Under the pieces are notes generated by a model. The model had not been told where the DNA came from, searched no databases, and saw only the letters and a program-made list of their open reading frames with translations. From Paracoccaceae bacterium (lineage in GTDB: Bacteria > Pseudomonadota > Alphaproteobacteria > Rhodobacterales > Rhodobacteraceae), in NCBI GenBank assembly GCA_007692585.1, contig REBU01000078.1, positions 33,461 through 97,460 on the forward strand: a stretch of 64,000 nucleotides of DNA, read 5' to 3'. Positions 51,907 to 61,209 of this stretch are shown here, piece after piece (position 1 is the stretch's first letter; the number at the start of each line of letters is the position of its first letter). The position numbers and the translations under genes were made by a program.

Positions 51907-51930
51907 TGCGCTGCCACTCTACTCAAGGCG

Positions 51931-52389
51931 CTACTCATCAACGATTTCAAACAGTGTCGGGACCGCCGGACAGGGCGTCAAGGCATTGCGGGCAACATCT
52001 GACAGGCGCGTCTGATGCAGAAACACATAGACATGCGCAGACATGCTTTCCCACAGCCTGTTGGTCATGGATTGCGCACGCGAACCCGACACGGCCCCCG
52101 ACGCCCCGGCACCCGTGTGCAGCGCGCTGACAGTCTCGTCCACAGCGGCGAACACTTCTGAAACCCGGATTGCATCTGCAGGCTGGGCCAGCTTGTAACC
52201 ACCACCCGGCCCACGCACGGAGGTCACGATCCCGGCACGGCGCAGCTTCACGAACAGCTGTTCCAGATAGGCCAGCGACACATTCTGACGCGCCGAGATT
52301 TCGTTGAGCGAAACCAGCACATCTTCCGGTGCAAGCGCGAGATCGACAAGCGCGATCATCGCGTAGCGACCTTTGGTCGATAACTTCAT
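51931..52389 (-). CDS. iscR: Rrf2-family transcriptional regulator, IscR-like
   Basis: MKLSTKGRYAMIALVDLAL, SLAYLEQLFVKLRRAGIVTSVRGPGGGYKLA; heads the suf operon. Confidence 0.92.
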   Translation of the reverse strand: MKLSTKGRYAMIALVDLALAPEDVLVSLNEISARQNVSLAYLEQLFVKLRRAGIVTSVRGPGGGYKLAQPADAIRVSEVFAAVDETVSALHTGAGASGAVSGSRAQSMTNRLWESMSAHVYVFLHQTRLSDVARNALTPCPAVPTLFEIVDE

Positions 52390-52521
52390 GCTCCAGCTCC
52401 CTGACGCGCGACTCAAGCCCTGCCGGGCAAGCTGCGCAGACCGCAAATTCGGTTGACGATAGCGGGCGTCGCGCCTAAACCCATCGTGTCATGTTCCGCC
52501 ACTGATGATAAATGCCCGCAA

Positions 52522-52538
52522 TTTAGAAGCCTTCTAAA
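52522..52538. promoter_or_regulatory. Perfect 17-bp palindrome upstream of iscR; candidate iron-regulator (Irr/ICE-like) box
   Basis: TTTAGAAGCCTTCTAAA. Confidence 0.6.
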
Positions 52539-52638
52539 ATGCCCAATCCAAAGAGTCAAGAATTTGCACCATCGATTGCCGTCGCAAAGTAAAACTGCGC
52601 ATTGGCGAGGGTGACGTGCTTCAGACATAAGGCCAAGA

Positions 52639-53298
52639 ATGCCCGAAATTATCTTTCCCGGCCCCGAAGGTCGCCTTGAAGGCCGCTTTCACCCCCAGCC
52701 AAAATCGGACGCCCCAATCGCGATTGTTCTGCACCCGCATCCACAGTTCGGTGGCACCATGAACAACAAGGTTGTCTACAACCTGCATTACGCGTTCTAC
52801 AAAATGGGCTTCACAGTGCTGCGCTTCAATTTTCGCGGCGTCGGACGCTCACAAGGCGAATATGATCAGGGGATCGGGGAATTATCCGATGCCGCTGCAG
52901 CCCTCGACTATGTTCAGGCGCAAAGCCAGAATGCGCGGCACTGCTGGGTTGCGGGCTTCAGTTTCGGCGCCTGGATCGGCATGCAGCTGCTGATGCGCAG
53001 ACCCGATATCACGGGCTTCATCTCGGTGTCTCCGCCGGCCAATCTCTATGATTTCAGCTTCCTTGCCCCCTGCCCGGCTTCCGGGTTGATCATCAATGGC
53101 AGCGCTGACCGCGTGGCCCCGCCGCGAGATACGAAAACGCTGGTCGGAAAGCTGCAGGAGCAGCGCGGCATCACCATTACCCATACCGAGATCGAAGGTG
53201 CTGATCACTTTTTCAAGGATGAAGATCGCCATATGCAGCCGATGCTTGGGACCGTGACCGACTACGTCACCCGCCGCCTGTCCGAAACGACGCGCTGA
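52639..53298 (+). CDS. Alpha/beta hydrolase
   Basis: IVLHPHPQFGGTMNNKVVYNLHYAFYKMGFTVLRFNFRGVGRSQGEYDQG, GFSFGAW nucleophile elbow. Confidence 0.92.
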   Translation: MPEIIFPGPEGRLEGRFHPQPKSDAPIAIVLHPHPQFGGTMNNKVVYNLHYAFYKMGFTVLRFNFRGVGRSQGEYDQGIGELSDAAAALDYVQAQSQNARHCWVAGFSFGAWIGMQLLMRRPDITGFISVSPPANLYDFSFLAPCPASGLIINGSADRVAPPRDTKTLVGKLQEQRGITITHTEIEGADHFFKDEDRHMQPMLGTVTDYVTRRLSETTR

Positions 53299-53342
53299 CT
53301 TTCGCCGCTTGGGTTTTCCTGCGATTTGCTTTACCTGATCCG

Positions 53343-53355
53343 TGAACGCAGTTCA
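53343..53355. promoter_or_regulatory. Candidate TetR operator (site 1, upstream of tetR)
   Basis: TGAACGCAGTTCA, palindrome TGAAC-N3-GTTCA. Confidence 0.7.
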
Positions 53356-53367
53356 CGCGAGGGCAGG

Positions 53368-53952
53368 ATGGCACGGATACCCCGAGACGACTTACGTAAG
53401 CGGCTTGTCGAAATCGCCGAGAGAACGATCCATAACGATGGCATTTCGGGGCTGCGCGCGCGCGACCTGGCGCGCGAGGCAGGCTGTGCCCTTGGTGCGA
53501 TCTACAATGTCTTTGCTGATCTGAACCAGCTCGTTCTCGCCGTGAATGGCCGGACTTTTCTGCGCCTTGGTGCCGAAGTGCGGCAAGGCGTCGATGCCTG
53601 CCCGGCAGAAAACGCGGAAGATCAGCTTGTGGCCATGGCGCTGGCCTATCGCAATTTCGCGACCGAAAATCGCAACCTGTGGCTTGCGCTTTTTGATCTT
53701 CGCCTGAGCAGCGATGATGAAGTGCCAGATTGGTATTGGCGCGAAATGGGCACCTTGTTCGAGATTATCGCCGCCCCGCTGCGCCGCCTGCAACCCGAGA
53801 CATCGCCGGAAGATCTCGACCTGTTGGTGCGGACCCTGTTTTCGGCTGTCCATGGGATTGTCCTGCTGGGCGTTGAAAAACGTATCTCCGGTGTGCCTGA
53901 TGCACGGGTCGCACAGATGCTCCGGCTCCTGATCACCAAAACAATCAGCTGA
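53368..53952 (+). CDS. TetR/AcrR-family transcriptional regulator
   Basis: RKRLVEIAERTIHNDGISGLRARDLAREAGCALGAIYNVFADLNQLVLAV HTH; WHG-type C-terminal domain likely. Confidence 0.9.
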   Translation: MARIPRDDLRKRLVEIAERTIHNDGISGLRARDLAREAGCALGAIYNVFADLNQLVLAVNGRTFLRLGAEVRQGVDACPAENAEDQLVAMALAYRNFATENRNLWLALFDLRLSSDDEVPDWYWREMGTLFEIIAAPLRRLQPETSPEDLDLLVRTLFSAVHGIVLLGVEKRISGVPDARVAQMLRLLITKTIS

Positions 53953-53965
53953 CGTTACGTCATTT

Positions 53966-53978
53966 TGAACGTCGTTCA
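53966..53978. promoter_or_regulatory. Candidate TetR operator (site 2)
   Basis: TGAACGTCGTTCA. Confidence 0.7.
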
Positions 53979-53987
53979 TTTTACTAT

Positions 53988-54000
53988 TGAACGGCGTTCA
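53988..54000. promoter_or_regulatory. Candidate TetR operator (site 3)
   Basis: TGAACGGCGTTCA, 22 bp centre-to-centre from site 2. Confidence 0.7.
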
Positions 54001-54022
54001 CGAATCGACTACTCCAAGGTTG

Positions 54023-54035
54023 TGAACGATGTTCA
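54023..54035. promoter_or_regulatory. Candidate TetR operator (site 4), abutting the pspA-like RBS
   Basis: TGAACGATGTTCA, directly before AGAAAGGAAG. Confidence 0.65.
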
Positions 54036-54050
54036 AGAAAGGAAGTCGGA

Positions 54051-54716
54051 ATGTTTGGAACGCTCAAGACCTTGTTTGCCAGCGCCAATGCCCGCGCCGA
54101 AGAACAGCTCCGCGACAGTTACGCGCTGGACCTGATCGCCCAGAAGATCCGCGAGGCCGAGGCCGGGCAGAACGCCGCCAAGGCCACTCTCGCCGCACTG
54201 ATCCAGCGCCAACGGCTAGAGCGCAATCAATTCGATGCCCTGCAGCGGCGCATCGCTGATATGAGCCAGCGGATCGAAGCGGCGTTAGAAAAGGAGCGTA
54301 TGGACCTCGCCCAGCCTGCCGCTGAAGCGCTCGCGCGGATGGAGACTGAGGCCGAGGGTCGCGCGGCCTTGATGGAAAAGCTCGACGCCCGCATCCTGCG
54401 CCTGCGCAACGCCGTCGAGGCCGCCCATCGCAGGCTGCAGGATCTGCGCATGGGCCAGGTTCAGGCCCGCGCCATCCGGCAAGAGCGCACCGCCACTGCG
54501 CGGCTAAAAACCACTGGCCTGTCGCCGCTCGATGAGGCGCGCGATCTGATTGCCCGCGTCACAAATGAAGAAGACCCCATCGAGCGCGCCGAAATCATGG
54601 ACGAGATCAATCGCGACCTGAGCGACGAGTCACTGACCGACCGCATGAGCGCGGCCGGGATCGGTGCACCGACGCGGATCACTGCCGAAGCTGTGCTCGC
54701 GCGCTTCAAGAAATGA
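54051..54716 (+). CDS. PspA/IM30 family protein
   Basis: MFGTLKTLFASANARAEEQLRDSYALDLIAQKIREAEAGQNAAKATLAALIQRQR; long coiled coil. Confidence 0.85.
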   Translation: MFGTLKTLFASANARAEEQLRDSYALDLIAQKIREAEAGQNAAKATLAALIQRQRLERNQFDALQRRIADMSQRIEAALEKERMDLAQPAAEALARMETEAEGRAALMEKLDARILRLRNAVEAAHRRLQDLRMGQVQARAIRQERTATARLKTTGLSPLDEARDLIARVTNEEDPIERAEIMDEINRDLSDESLTDRMSAAGIGAPTRITAEAVLARFKK

Positions 54717-54746
54717 TCACACCCTCATATCTGAAAGGAAATCACC

Positions 54747-55022
54747 ATGACTACGCAGAACACCGACAACAGCCTGATTATCAATTTCAATCTCGCCGGG
54801 GTTATCCTGTCTTATGTTTTCCTTGGCCTGTCGCTCTGGATCAACACGGATGTCAGCCTGTCGACCAAAGGGTTCTGGGGCCTTGCTGTGGTCATGCTGA
54901 CCATGAGCCTTGTGAATTTCGTGAAATACAAATTCGATGCCCGCATCGCGTCAGAGCGTTTATCGCAGCTTGAACTGGCCAAGAACGAAAAGCTGCTCTC
55001 GGAATTCGTAGACCGGCCCTGA
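54747..55022 (+). CDS. YiaA/YiaB-family two-helix inner membrane protein
   Basis: INFNLAGVILSYVFLGLSLWINTDVSLSTKGFWGLAVVMLTMSLVNFVKYKFDAR. Confidence 0.82.
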   Translation: MTTQNTDNSLIINFNLAGVILSYVFLGLSLWINTDVSLSTKGFWGLAVVMLTMSLVNFVKYKFDARIASERLSQLELAKNEKLLSEFVDRP

Positions 55023-55040
55023 GCCGTTGCCAAGCCCGCG

Positions 55041-55073
55041 CCCGCCCTTCCACCCAAGGGCGGGATAGCTTTT
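55041..55073 (+). terminator. Candidate intrinsic terminator after the pspA-yiaAB genes
   Basis: CCCGCCCTT-CCACCC-AAGGGCGGG stem, only a weak T run (ATAGCTTTT). Confidence 0.5.
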
Positions 55074-55166
55074 GCAGCGCAGCAGAGTCGCGCCCCTGTG
55101 TCGTGAATTGCCCCGCCCCAACCCATGCGCTATGTCAGCCCGGTGACACCAGAAAGGCTCTAACCG

Positions 55167-55895
55167 ATGCTGCGCCCTGCCCGCCTCTCACTTGCGCTTG
55201 TCGCGGTCCTGTTCTCGGCCGCCTGCACCCTGGCTCCGCTGCCACCCATCCCTGCGCCCGGCACCCAACAACAACAGACCCAAGGCGCGGCCAGCACACG
55301 CGCCGATTTCAACGCGGTGGTCGCGCGCATGCAGCCTGTCGCCACACAGATCTGCCGCGAACGCAGCCCGCAACTGAATTGTGTCTTCACAGTGGTCCTC
55401 GATGACCGCCCTAATCTGCCCCCAAACGCCTTTCATACGCGCGACGAGCAGGGCCGCCCGATCATTGCCTTCACCGAAACACTGATCCGCGAATTGCGCT
55501 CTCGCGATGAAATCGCGCTGATCTTCGGCCATGAAGCCGCCCATCATATCGCCGATCACATCCCCCGTATCCAGCGCGAGGCGCGCACCGGCGCGCTTCT
55601 GGGCGGACTGGCGGCGGCGCTGGTTGGGGCAGATCCTGGCACGACACGGCAGATCATGTCGGCCACGGCGACTGTAGGCGCGCGGCGCTATTCCAAACCT
55701 TTCGAGCTGGAGGCCGACCGCATCGGCGCGCTGATTGCCGAACGCGGCGGGTTTGATGCCCTGCGCGGGGCGCAAATCTTCCGACGCATCCCCGATCCCG
55801 GCAATCAGTTTCTCGGCACCCACCCACCCAATGCCGAACGCCTGCGCGAAGTCGAACGCGCCGTGGCCCGCATCCGCGCGGGCGAACCTGTCTGA
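55167..55895 (+). CDS. M48-family metalloprotease lipoprotein
   Basis: Lipobox LFSAACTL; HEAAHH zinc site (IFGHEAAHHIADH); THPPNAERL. Confidence 0.9.
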   Translation: MLRPARLSLALVAVLFSAACTLAPLPPIPAPGTQQQQTQGAASTRADFNAVVARMQPVATQICRERSPQLNCVFTVVLDDRPNLPPNAFHTRDEQGRPIIAFTETLIRELRSRDEIALIFGHEAAHHIADHIPRIQREARTGALLGGLAAALVGADPGTTRQIMSATATVGARRYSKPFELEADRIGALIAERGGFDALRGAQIFRRIPDPGNQFLGTHPPNAERLREVERAVARIRAGEPV

Positions 55896-55908
55896 GAGAG
55901 GCAAACAC

Positions 55909-56238
55909 ATGCATTGGCTCTATCTTGGCGTCGCGATCTTGTTCGAGACCATCGGCACCACGGCGCTGAAAGCCAGTGACGGCATGACCCGTCTGGCCCC
56001 CGCGCTTCTCGTCGTGCTGGCCTATGCGGTGTCTTTCTGGCTGCTGGCGCTGGTCCTGCGCGTGATCCCGGTGGGGGTCGCGTATGCGATCTGGTCGGGC
56101 CTCGGAATTTGCCTGATCGCGGCGATTGGCTGGATTGGCTTCGGCCAGCGGCTTGACGCGCCAGCGCTTCTTGGGCTTGGCATGATCATCGCAGGCATTG
56201 CCGTGATCAACCTGTTCAGCAAAAGCGTGGGGCATTGA
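55909..56238 (+). CDS. Small multidrug resistance (SMR/EmrE-like) family transporter
   Basis: WLYLGVAILFETIGTTALKASDGMTRLAPALLVVLAYAVSFWLLALVLRVIPVGVAYAIWSGLGI. Confidence 0.93.
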   Translation: MHWLYLGVAILFETIGTTALKASDGMTRLAPALLVVLAYAVSFWLLALVLRVIPVGVAYAIWSGLGICLIAAIGWIGFGQRLDAPALLGLGMIIAGIAVINLFSKSVGH

Positions 56239-56841
56239 ATGGCCGACCCGATCCGCCACAGCACCTTTGATGATGCGCAAGGCTTGGTCTTCGGTGCCGC
56301 GATGTGTGCCTTCGGTGTCCTGATCCTGACCGGCGCGGGGCTTGTCACGGGCCAGACCGCCGGGCTGGCCGTGCTGATTTCCTACGTCACGGGCTACAGC
56401 TTCGGCGTTGTGTTCTTCGTCATCAACCTGCCGTTCTATGCGCTGGCCTGGCTCCGTCTCGGTGCCGCCTTCACGCTCAAGACATTCCTCTCTGTCGCGT
56501 TGATTTCGGCGATCTCGCTGGCGCTGGGCGATCTGGTGCAGGTTGACCCCGCCCATCCCGCTCTGGCCGCTGTGCTATTCGGGATGGTTTCGGGCGCGGG
56601 GTTGCTCGCGATCTTCCGCCACCGCGCAAGCCTTGGCGGTGTCGGGATTGTCGCCTTCGATCTTCAGGAACGTCTCGGCTGGCGCGCGGGGCTAGTACAG
56701 CTTGGCTTTGACATCGTGCTCTTTGCCGCCGCACTGATGATCCTGCCTGCGACGCTCGTGCTGTGGTCGCTTCTGGGGGCAGCTGTGCTCAATGCCATCA
56801 TCGCGATCAACCATCGCAAGGATCTCTACATCGGGACGTGA
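56239..56841 (+). CDS. YitT family membrane protein
   Basis: LVFGAAMCAFGVLILTGAGLVTGQTAGLAVLISYVTGYSFGVVFFVINLPFYALAW. Confidence 0.88.
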   Translation: MADPIRHSTFDDAQGLVFGAAMCAFGVLILTGAGLVTGQTAGLAVLISYVTGYSFGVVFFVINLPFYALAWLRLGAAFTLKTFLSVALISAISLALGDLVQVDPAHPALAAVLFGMVSGAGLLAIFRHRASLGGVGIVAFDLQERLGWRAGLVQLGFDIVLFAAALMILPATLVLWSLLGAAVLNAIIAINHRKDLYIGT

Positions 56842-56915
56842 TGGCATTCAGGGGGTAGCCAGATGGGCGATAATCGTCTAATGCGGCGGCGCAGCATCCC
56901 TAAAAGGCCACGACA

Positions 56916-58736
56916 ATGACCCTTCGCAATATCGCGATCATCGCCCATGTTGACCACGGCAAGACCACATTGGTGGACGAGCTTCTGAAACAATCGGGCA
57001 CGTACCGCGACAACCAGGCGACGACCGAACGCGCCATGGACAGCAATGATCTGGAACGCGAGCGCGGGATCACCATTCTGGCCAAGGCCACTTCGGTCGA
57101 GTGGAAAGACACGCGCATCAATATCGTCGACACCCCCGGCCACGCTGATTTCGGTGGCGAGGTCGAGCGCATCCTGTCGATGGTCGACGGTGTGGTGCTG
57201 CTGGTCGATGCGGCCGAGGGCCCGATGCCGCAAACGAAATTCGTGACCTCCAAGGCGCTGGCGCTGGGGCTGCGGCCCATCGTGCTCTTGAACAAGGTCG
57301 ACAAGCCCGCAGCCGAGCCTGACCGCGCGCTCAATGAGGTCTTCGACCTGTTTGCCAATCTTGGCGCTACAGATGAACAGCTTGATTTTCCTGTGCTTTA
57401 CGCAAGCGGGATCAATGGCTGGGCCGATAAGGAGCTGGACGGCCCGCGCAAGGACATGTCGGCGCTGTTCGATCTGGTTGTCGCACATGTGCCCGCGCCC
57501 AAACAGGTCGCCGCGCGCACTGAGCCGTTTCGCATGCTGGCCACGACGCTCGGCGCGGACCCCTATCTCGGCCGCATCCTGACCGGGCGTGTCGAGGCCG
57601 GGACGCTCAAGCCCGGCGAAACGATCAAGGCGCTGTCGCGCGACGGCACCAAGTTGGAGCAATTCCGCGTGACAAAGGTTCTGGCCTTCCGCGGGCTGGC
57701 CCAGGCGCCGATTGATCAGGCCGAGGCCGGCGATATCGTGACGCTGGCCGGCATGTCGAAAGCGACAGTGGCCGATACACTCTGCGCGCTTGAGATTGAC
57801 ACCGCCCTGCCTGCGCAGCCCATCGATCCGCCCACGATTTCCGTGACCTTCGGGATCAATGATTCGCCACTGGCCGGACGCGATGGCAGCAAGGTACAAT
57901 CGCGCGTCATCCGCGAACGACTGATGCGCGAGGCAGAGGTCAATGTCGCGATCAAGGTCACCGACACTCCCGGCGGCGAGGCTTTCGAAGTGGCGGGCCG
58001 CGGTGAATTGCAGATGGGCGTGCTGATCGAGAACATGCGCCGTGAAGGGTTCGAGCTGTCGATCTCGCGCCCGCGCGTTCTGATGCGCGACGAGGGCGGC
58101 CAGCGGCTGGAGCCTATCGAGGAAGTCACGATCGACGTTGACGATGACTATACTGGCAGCGTGATCGAGAAACTGACCGGCCCACGGAAGGGCGATCTGG
58201 TCGAGATGAAGCCCGCAGGCGCAGGCAAAACACGGATCATTGCGCATGTGCCCTCGCGCGGGCTGATCGGCTATCACGGCGAATTCATGACTGACACGCG
58301 CGGTACAGGTGTCTTGAACCGCGTTTTCCACGAATGGGCCCCCTACAAGGGCCCGATTCCGGGGCGTCGTGAGGGCGTGCTGATCTCGATGGAAGATGGC
58401 ACGGCGGTGGCCTATGCGCTGTGGAACCTCGAAGATCGCGGCCGGATGTTCATCAACCCGCAAGATCCCGTCTATCAAGGAATGATCATTGGCGAGCATA
58501 GCCGCGACAATGATCTGGAAGTGAACCCGCTCAAGGGGAAGAAGCTGACCAATGTTCGGGCTTCGGGCACGGATGATGCCGTGAAGCTGACGCCTCCGGT
58601 CATCATGTCGTTGGAGCAGGCCATCGCCTATATCGACGACGACGAGCTTGTCGAGGTAACCCCTAAAGCGATCCGGTTGCGCAAGCGCTTCCTTGACCCC
58701 CATGAGCGCAAACGTCAGTCCAAGGCGAGTGCCTGA
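56916..58736 (+). CDS. typA: Translational GTPase TypA/BipA
   Basis: [69 protein letters not shown]. Confidence 0.97.
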   Translation: MTLRNIAIIAHVDHGKTTLVDELLKQSGTYRDNQATTERAMDSNDLERERGITILAKATSVEWKDTRINIVDTPGHADFGGEVERILSMVDGVVLLVDAAEGPMPQTKFVTSKALALGLRPIVLLNKVDKPAAEPDRALNEVFDLFANLGATDEQLDFPVLYASGINGWADKELDGPRKDMSALFDLVVAHVPAPKQVAARTEPFRMLATTLGADPYLGRILTGRVEAGTLKPGETIKALSRDGTKLEQFRVTKVLAFRGLAQAPIDQAEAGDIVTLAGMSKATVADTLCALEIDTALPAQPIDPPTISVTFGINDSPLAGRDGSKVQSRVIRERLMREAEVNVAIKVTDTPGGEAFEVAGRGELQMGVLIENMRREGFELSISRPRVLMRDEGGQRLEPIEEVTIDVDDDYTGSVIEKLTGPRKGDLVEMKPAGAGKTRIIAHVPSRGLIGYHGEFMTDTRGTGVLNRVFHEWAPYKGPIPGRREGVLISMEDGTAVAYALWNLEDRGRMFINPQDPVYQGMIIGEHSRDNDLEVNPLKGKKLTNVRASGTDDAVKLTPPVIMSLEQAIAYIDDDELVEVTPKAIRLRKRFLDPHERKRQSKASA

Positions 58737-58744
58737 CACCTCTC

Positions 58745-58770
58745 GCGGCGCGTATCACGCGCCGCTTTTT
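58745..58770 (+). terminator. Intrinsic terminator of typA
   Basis: GCGGCGCG-TATCA-CGCGCCGC followed by TTTTT. Confidence 0.88.
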
Positions 58771-59035
58771 CTTGGTTCAACGGGTGTTTGAAGCTTGGCT
58801 TGAGGTTTCAGTTCGTCCGCGTGACGACATAGAGAGGTCAGAAACTCTGATCGACGTGCCAACGGCGCTTTTCCTTTGCTTCGTATAGCTCTTGCTGGCA
58901 CATCTGTACGATGTTGTGTCGTCTTTTTGTCGCCCCCGATGGATGTATGTCCTCTGTGGCACCCGAATCCCTGGCATAAGAACCATACCGGCAGGCCAAA
59001 TCGAGGAATTCGCGCCTGTCCTGACGGTCAATAAG

Positions 59036-60283
59036 TCATGTTTCGGCGTCCGGGTCGATTTCACCAAAGCCCTGGTCGAACGAGAACGGTGCGGGCTCCA
59101 TATCAAATCCCTCGGACGATTCGTCTTCAGGACTCAATGGTTGCGCCATGCCTTGCTCTGGCTCATCCAGAGCAAAGGCTTCGGGGAATGGATCTGCCAT
59201 GCTGCCCGGCTGCAGGCTGTGATCTTCGCCGAAGCGCTTTTGCATGACGGAGCCGATATCAGATTCCGGCACGAAGGCCGCCTGCGGTGCCGCGAATGGA
59301 ATGATTTGGGCAGGCAGCGCAAGTTGCTTTGCACTTGCGCCCATCATGTCGTTCAGCACCCCTGGATCGGCTGTCAGCCGGACAGCGCGCTGTCCGCGCG
59401 CCTGCCCAAGCCGTCCGATCCCGAGCGGTTCATGCGTGATGCTTTCCAGAACCAGCGTTTCAAGCGCAGATTCAGGCAGGCGCAGGACATCACCGGGTCG
59501 AAGGCGCAACGCCTCGGTCAAGGTGATCTGGACACGCCCCAGCGTCGCTTTCACGACAACTTCACTACTGCCAACCGCGACCTGCAACCGTTCCTGCCAG
59601 TCACGTTCCTCGGCTTCGGCCTGGTCGATGTCGTTTGGAGCGGCCTTGCCCGCCACCGGTTCGGGCACGATCAGGTACCAATCCCCCTCTTTCGCGCCAA
59701 AGCCAAGACTTACCCGCAGATGAATGATGTGAAATTGCCCTTCGTCCAGCATCAGACCCAAGGGACGCGGGTCGTCGAGATAGGAGCCGTAAACATAGCC
59801 CGTGACAACCTCGCCTTGCGGCAACTCCGCGCATCGCTGATCAACACGGCGCAAGAACGCGTCGATCATGGGGGCCATCAGGGCGGCATCGGTCCGGGTT
59901 GGTTTGCGTTTCGGTGGCATAAATGTATCCACGCGCCCGGTAGTCTGCGCTTCAATCATACCGGCCATGACCACAGGGCAAGCGACCACCAGCCCCATAG
60001 CCTCACCGCGCCCTTCGAGAATCGCAAGAAAGACGCCCGGTTCGATCATGTCCAGAACTTCTGCCAGCGCCGCCTGTCGGGACGAGACATTCTGCACTAC
60101 GCCATCCAGCCCTGGACAATCCGCCGCCATGCGCCCGAAAGCCACACGCAGGGCAGCGCCAAATGCAGCCTGATCCTGCTCAGCGCGGATGCGATGCCTG
60201 CGGGCCATGGCTTGCAGCGCGCTGTCACGCTGCACTTCTGGACCGGGGTCTGATCTGATCTCTGCTTCTGCCTGTTCTGTCAT
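59036..60283 (-). CDS. FliM/FliN (SpoA)-domain flagellar-motor-switch-like protein
   Basis: VVVKATLGRVQITLTEALRLRPGDVLRLPESALETLVLES...GIGRLGQARGQRAVRLT SpoA-like segment; acidic C-terminal tail. Confidence 0.75.
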   Translation of the reverse strand: MTEQAEAEIRSDPGPEVQRDSALQAMARRHRIRAEQDQAAFGAALRVAFGRMAADCPGLDGVVQNVSSRQAALAEVLDMIEPGVFLAILEGRGEAMGLVVACPVVMAGMIEAQTTGRVDTFMPPKRKPTRTDAALMAPMIDAFLRRVDQRCAELPQGEVVTGYVYGSYLDDPRPLGLMLDEGQFHIIHLRVSLGFGAKEGDWYLIVPEPVAGKAAPNDIDQAEAEERDWQERLQVAVGSSEVVVKATLGRVQITLTEALRLRPGDVLRLPESALETLVLESITHEPLGIGRLGQARGQRAVRLTADPGVLNDMMGASAKQLALPAQIIPFAAPQAAFVPESDIGSVMQKRFGEDHSLQPGSMADPFPEAFALDEPEQGMAQPLSPEDESSEGFDMEPAPFSFDQGFGEIDPDAET

Positions 60284-60355
60284 CGCCTTGCCACCCGACT
60301 TGGCCCCCAACTTGCCTCAAAAGGGTTAGCAAAGCCTGAAGACGTTAGCATTAAT

Positions 60356-60973
60356 TCAAATCTGGCAGGCCGGGACAGCGCGTGTGAAGTTCGCGATATC
60401 TTCGCGCTTGCTGGCATTGCGCATCGGCGGCCAGTCTCTGGCCACGCCGCCCCAGTTGCCGCGCGTGCCCACCACGACCTGATCGCGCGCGACCGCCTGT
60501 GCGGCGATGCGCGATGCACAACGCAAATTGGTCGGTCCGTCATAGAGCCCCTTTGGATGGGACAGATCGCAGCCGTAAAACCGCGCGGAGGTCGGCCAGA
60601 TCTGCAACAAGCCACGATATCGCCCGCCTGCGCCTGCTGCATCAGCCCGCCAGGTGCTTTCATAACCGGCAAGCCCTGAAAACAATGCTGTCCAGAACGC
60701 CTTGCGGCCTTCAACATCCGCAGTCCTGTATCCGGGGCAGAATGTGTCGATATCCTTGGGCACAGTCTCGACAAGTGCACGGCCCTCATCTTCCATTGCC
60801 GCGAATTTCGCAGCTGTCCAGAGTTCCGCCTCCGGGCGATGATCCCAACGGGTCGGAATGTCGATACTGTGAGCCGAGCTGTCGGGGGACTTAGGCGCGG
60901 ATAAGCTGCATCCTGCCGTCAAGGACAGGACAACCGCCGCGATCGCGGAAACGAAAGGCGTGGAACGAGACAT
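60356..60973 (-). CDS. Lytic transglycosylase (SLT)-like lipoprotein
   Basis: Lipobox LTAGCSLS; FSGLAGYESTWRADAAGAGGRYRGLLQIWPTSARFYGC. Confidence 0.82.
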   Translation of the reverse strand: MSRSTPFVSAIAAVVLSLTAGCSLSAPKSPDSSAHSIDIPTRWDHRPEAELWTAAKFAAMEDEGRALVETVPKDIDTFCPGYRTADVEGRKAFWTALFSGLAGYESTWRADAAGAGGRYRGLLQIWPTSARFYGCDLSHPKGLYDGPTNLRCASRIAAQAVARDQVVVGTRGNWGGVARDWPPMRNASKREDIANFTRAVPACQI

Positions 60974-61209
60974 CGATTTTCCAAGAGTGGCGCCGCGCCA
61001 ATCTGCGCTGCAGTGCGGCATTGCCCGCGAATCATGCCTTCTGGCAATTCCCCCGGCCCCGCAGGCCCGATTTCAGGCGAGTTATCGCTCAAAACTGGTT
61101 GCAACGATATCGCGGGCCGTCACCTCCGCGCGGCGCAGGCGGGCGCAAAGCTCTTGCGAGCGCGAAGCGGCTGACCTAGTAACCCAAGGGAGTGAAACAG
61201 AGGTGACGC

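Noticed and set aside
56826-58739. 637-aa minus-strand ORF opposite typA
   Set aside because: Complete overlap with canonical TypA/BipA; composition typical of an antisense frame in high-GC DNA.
58892-60253. 453-aa forward ORF opposite the FliM-like gene
   Set aside because: The reverse frame carries the coherent SpoA-like segment and a sensible start. The forward frame is composition-biased.
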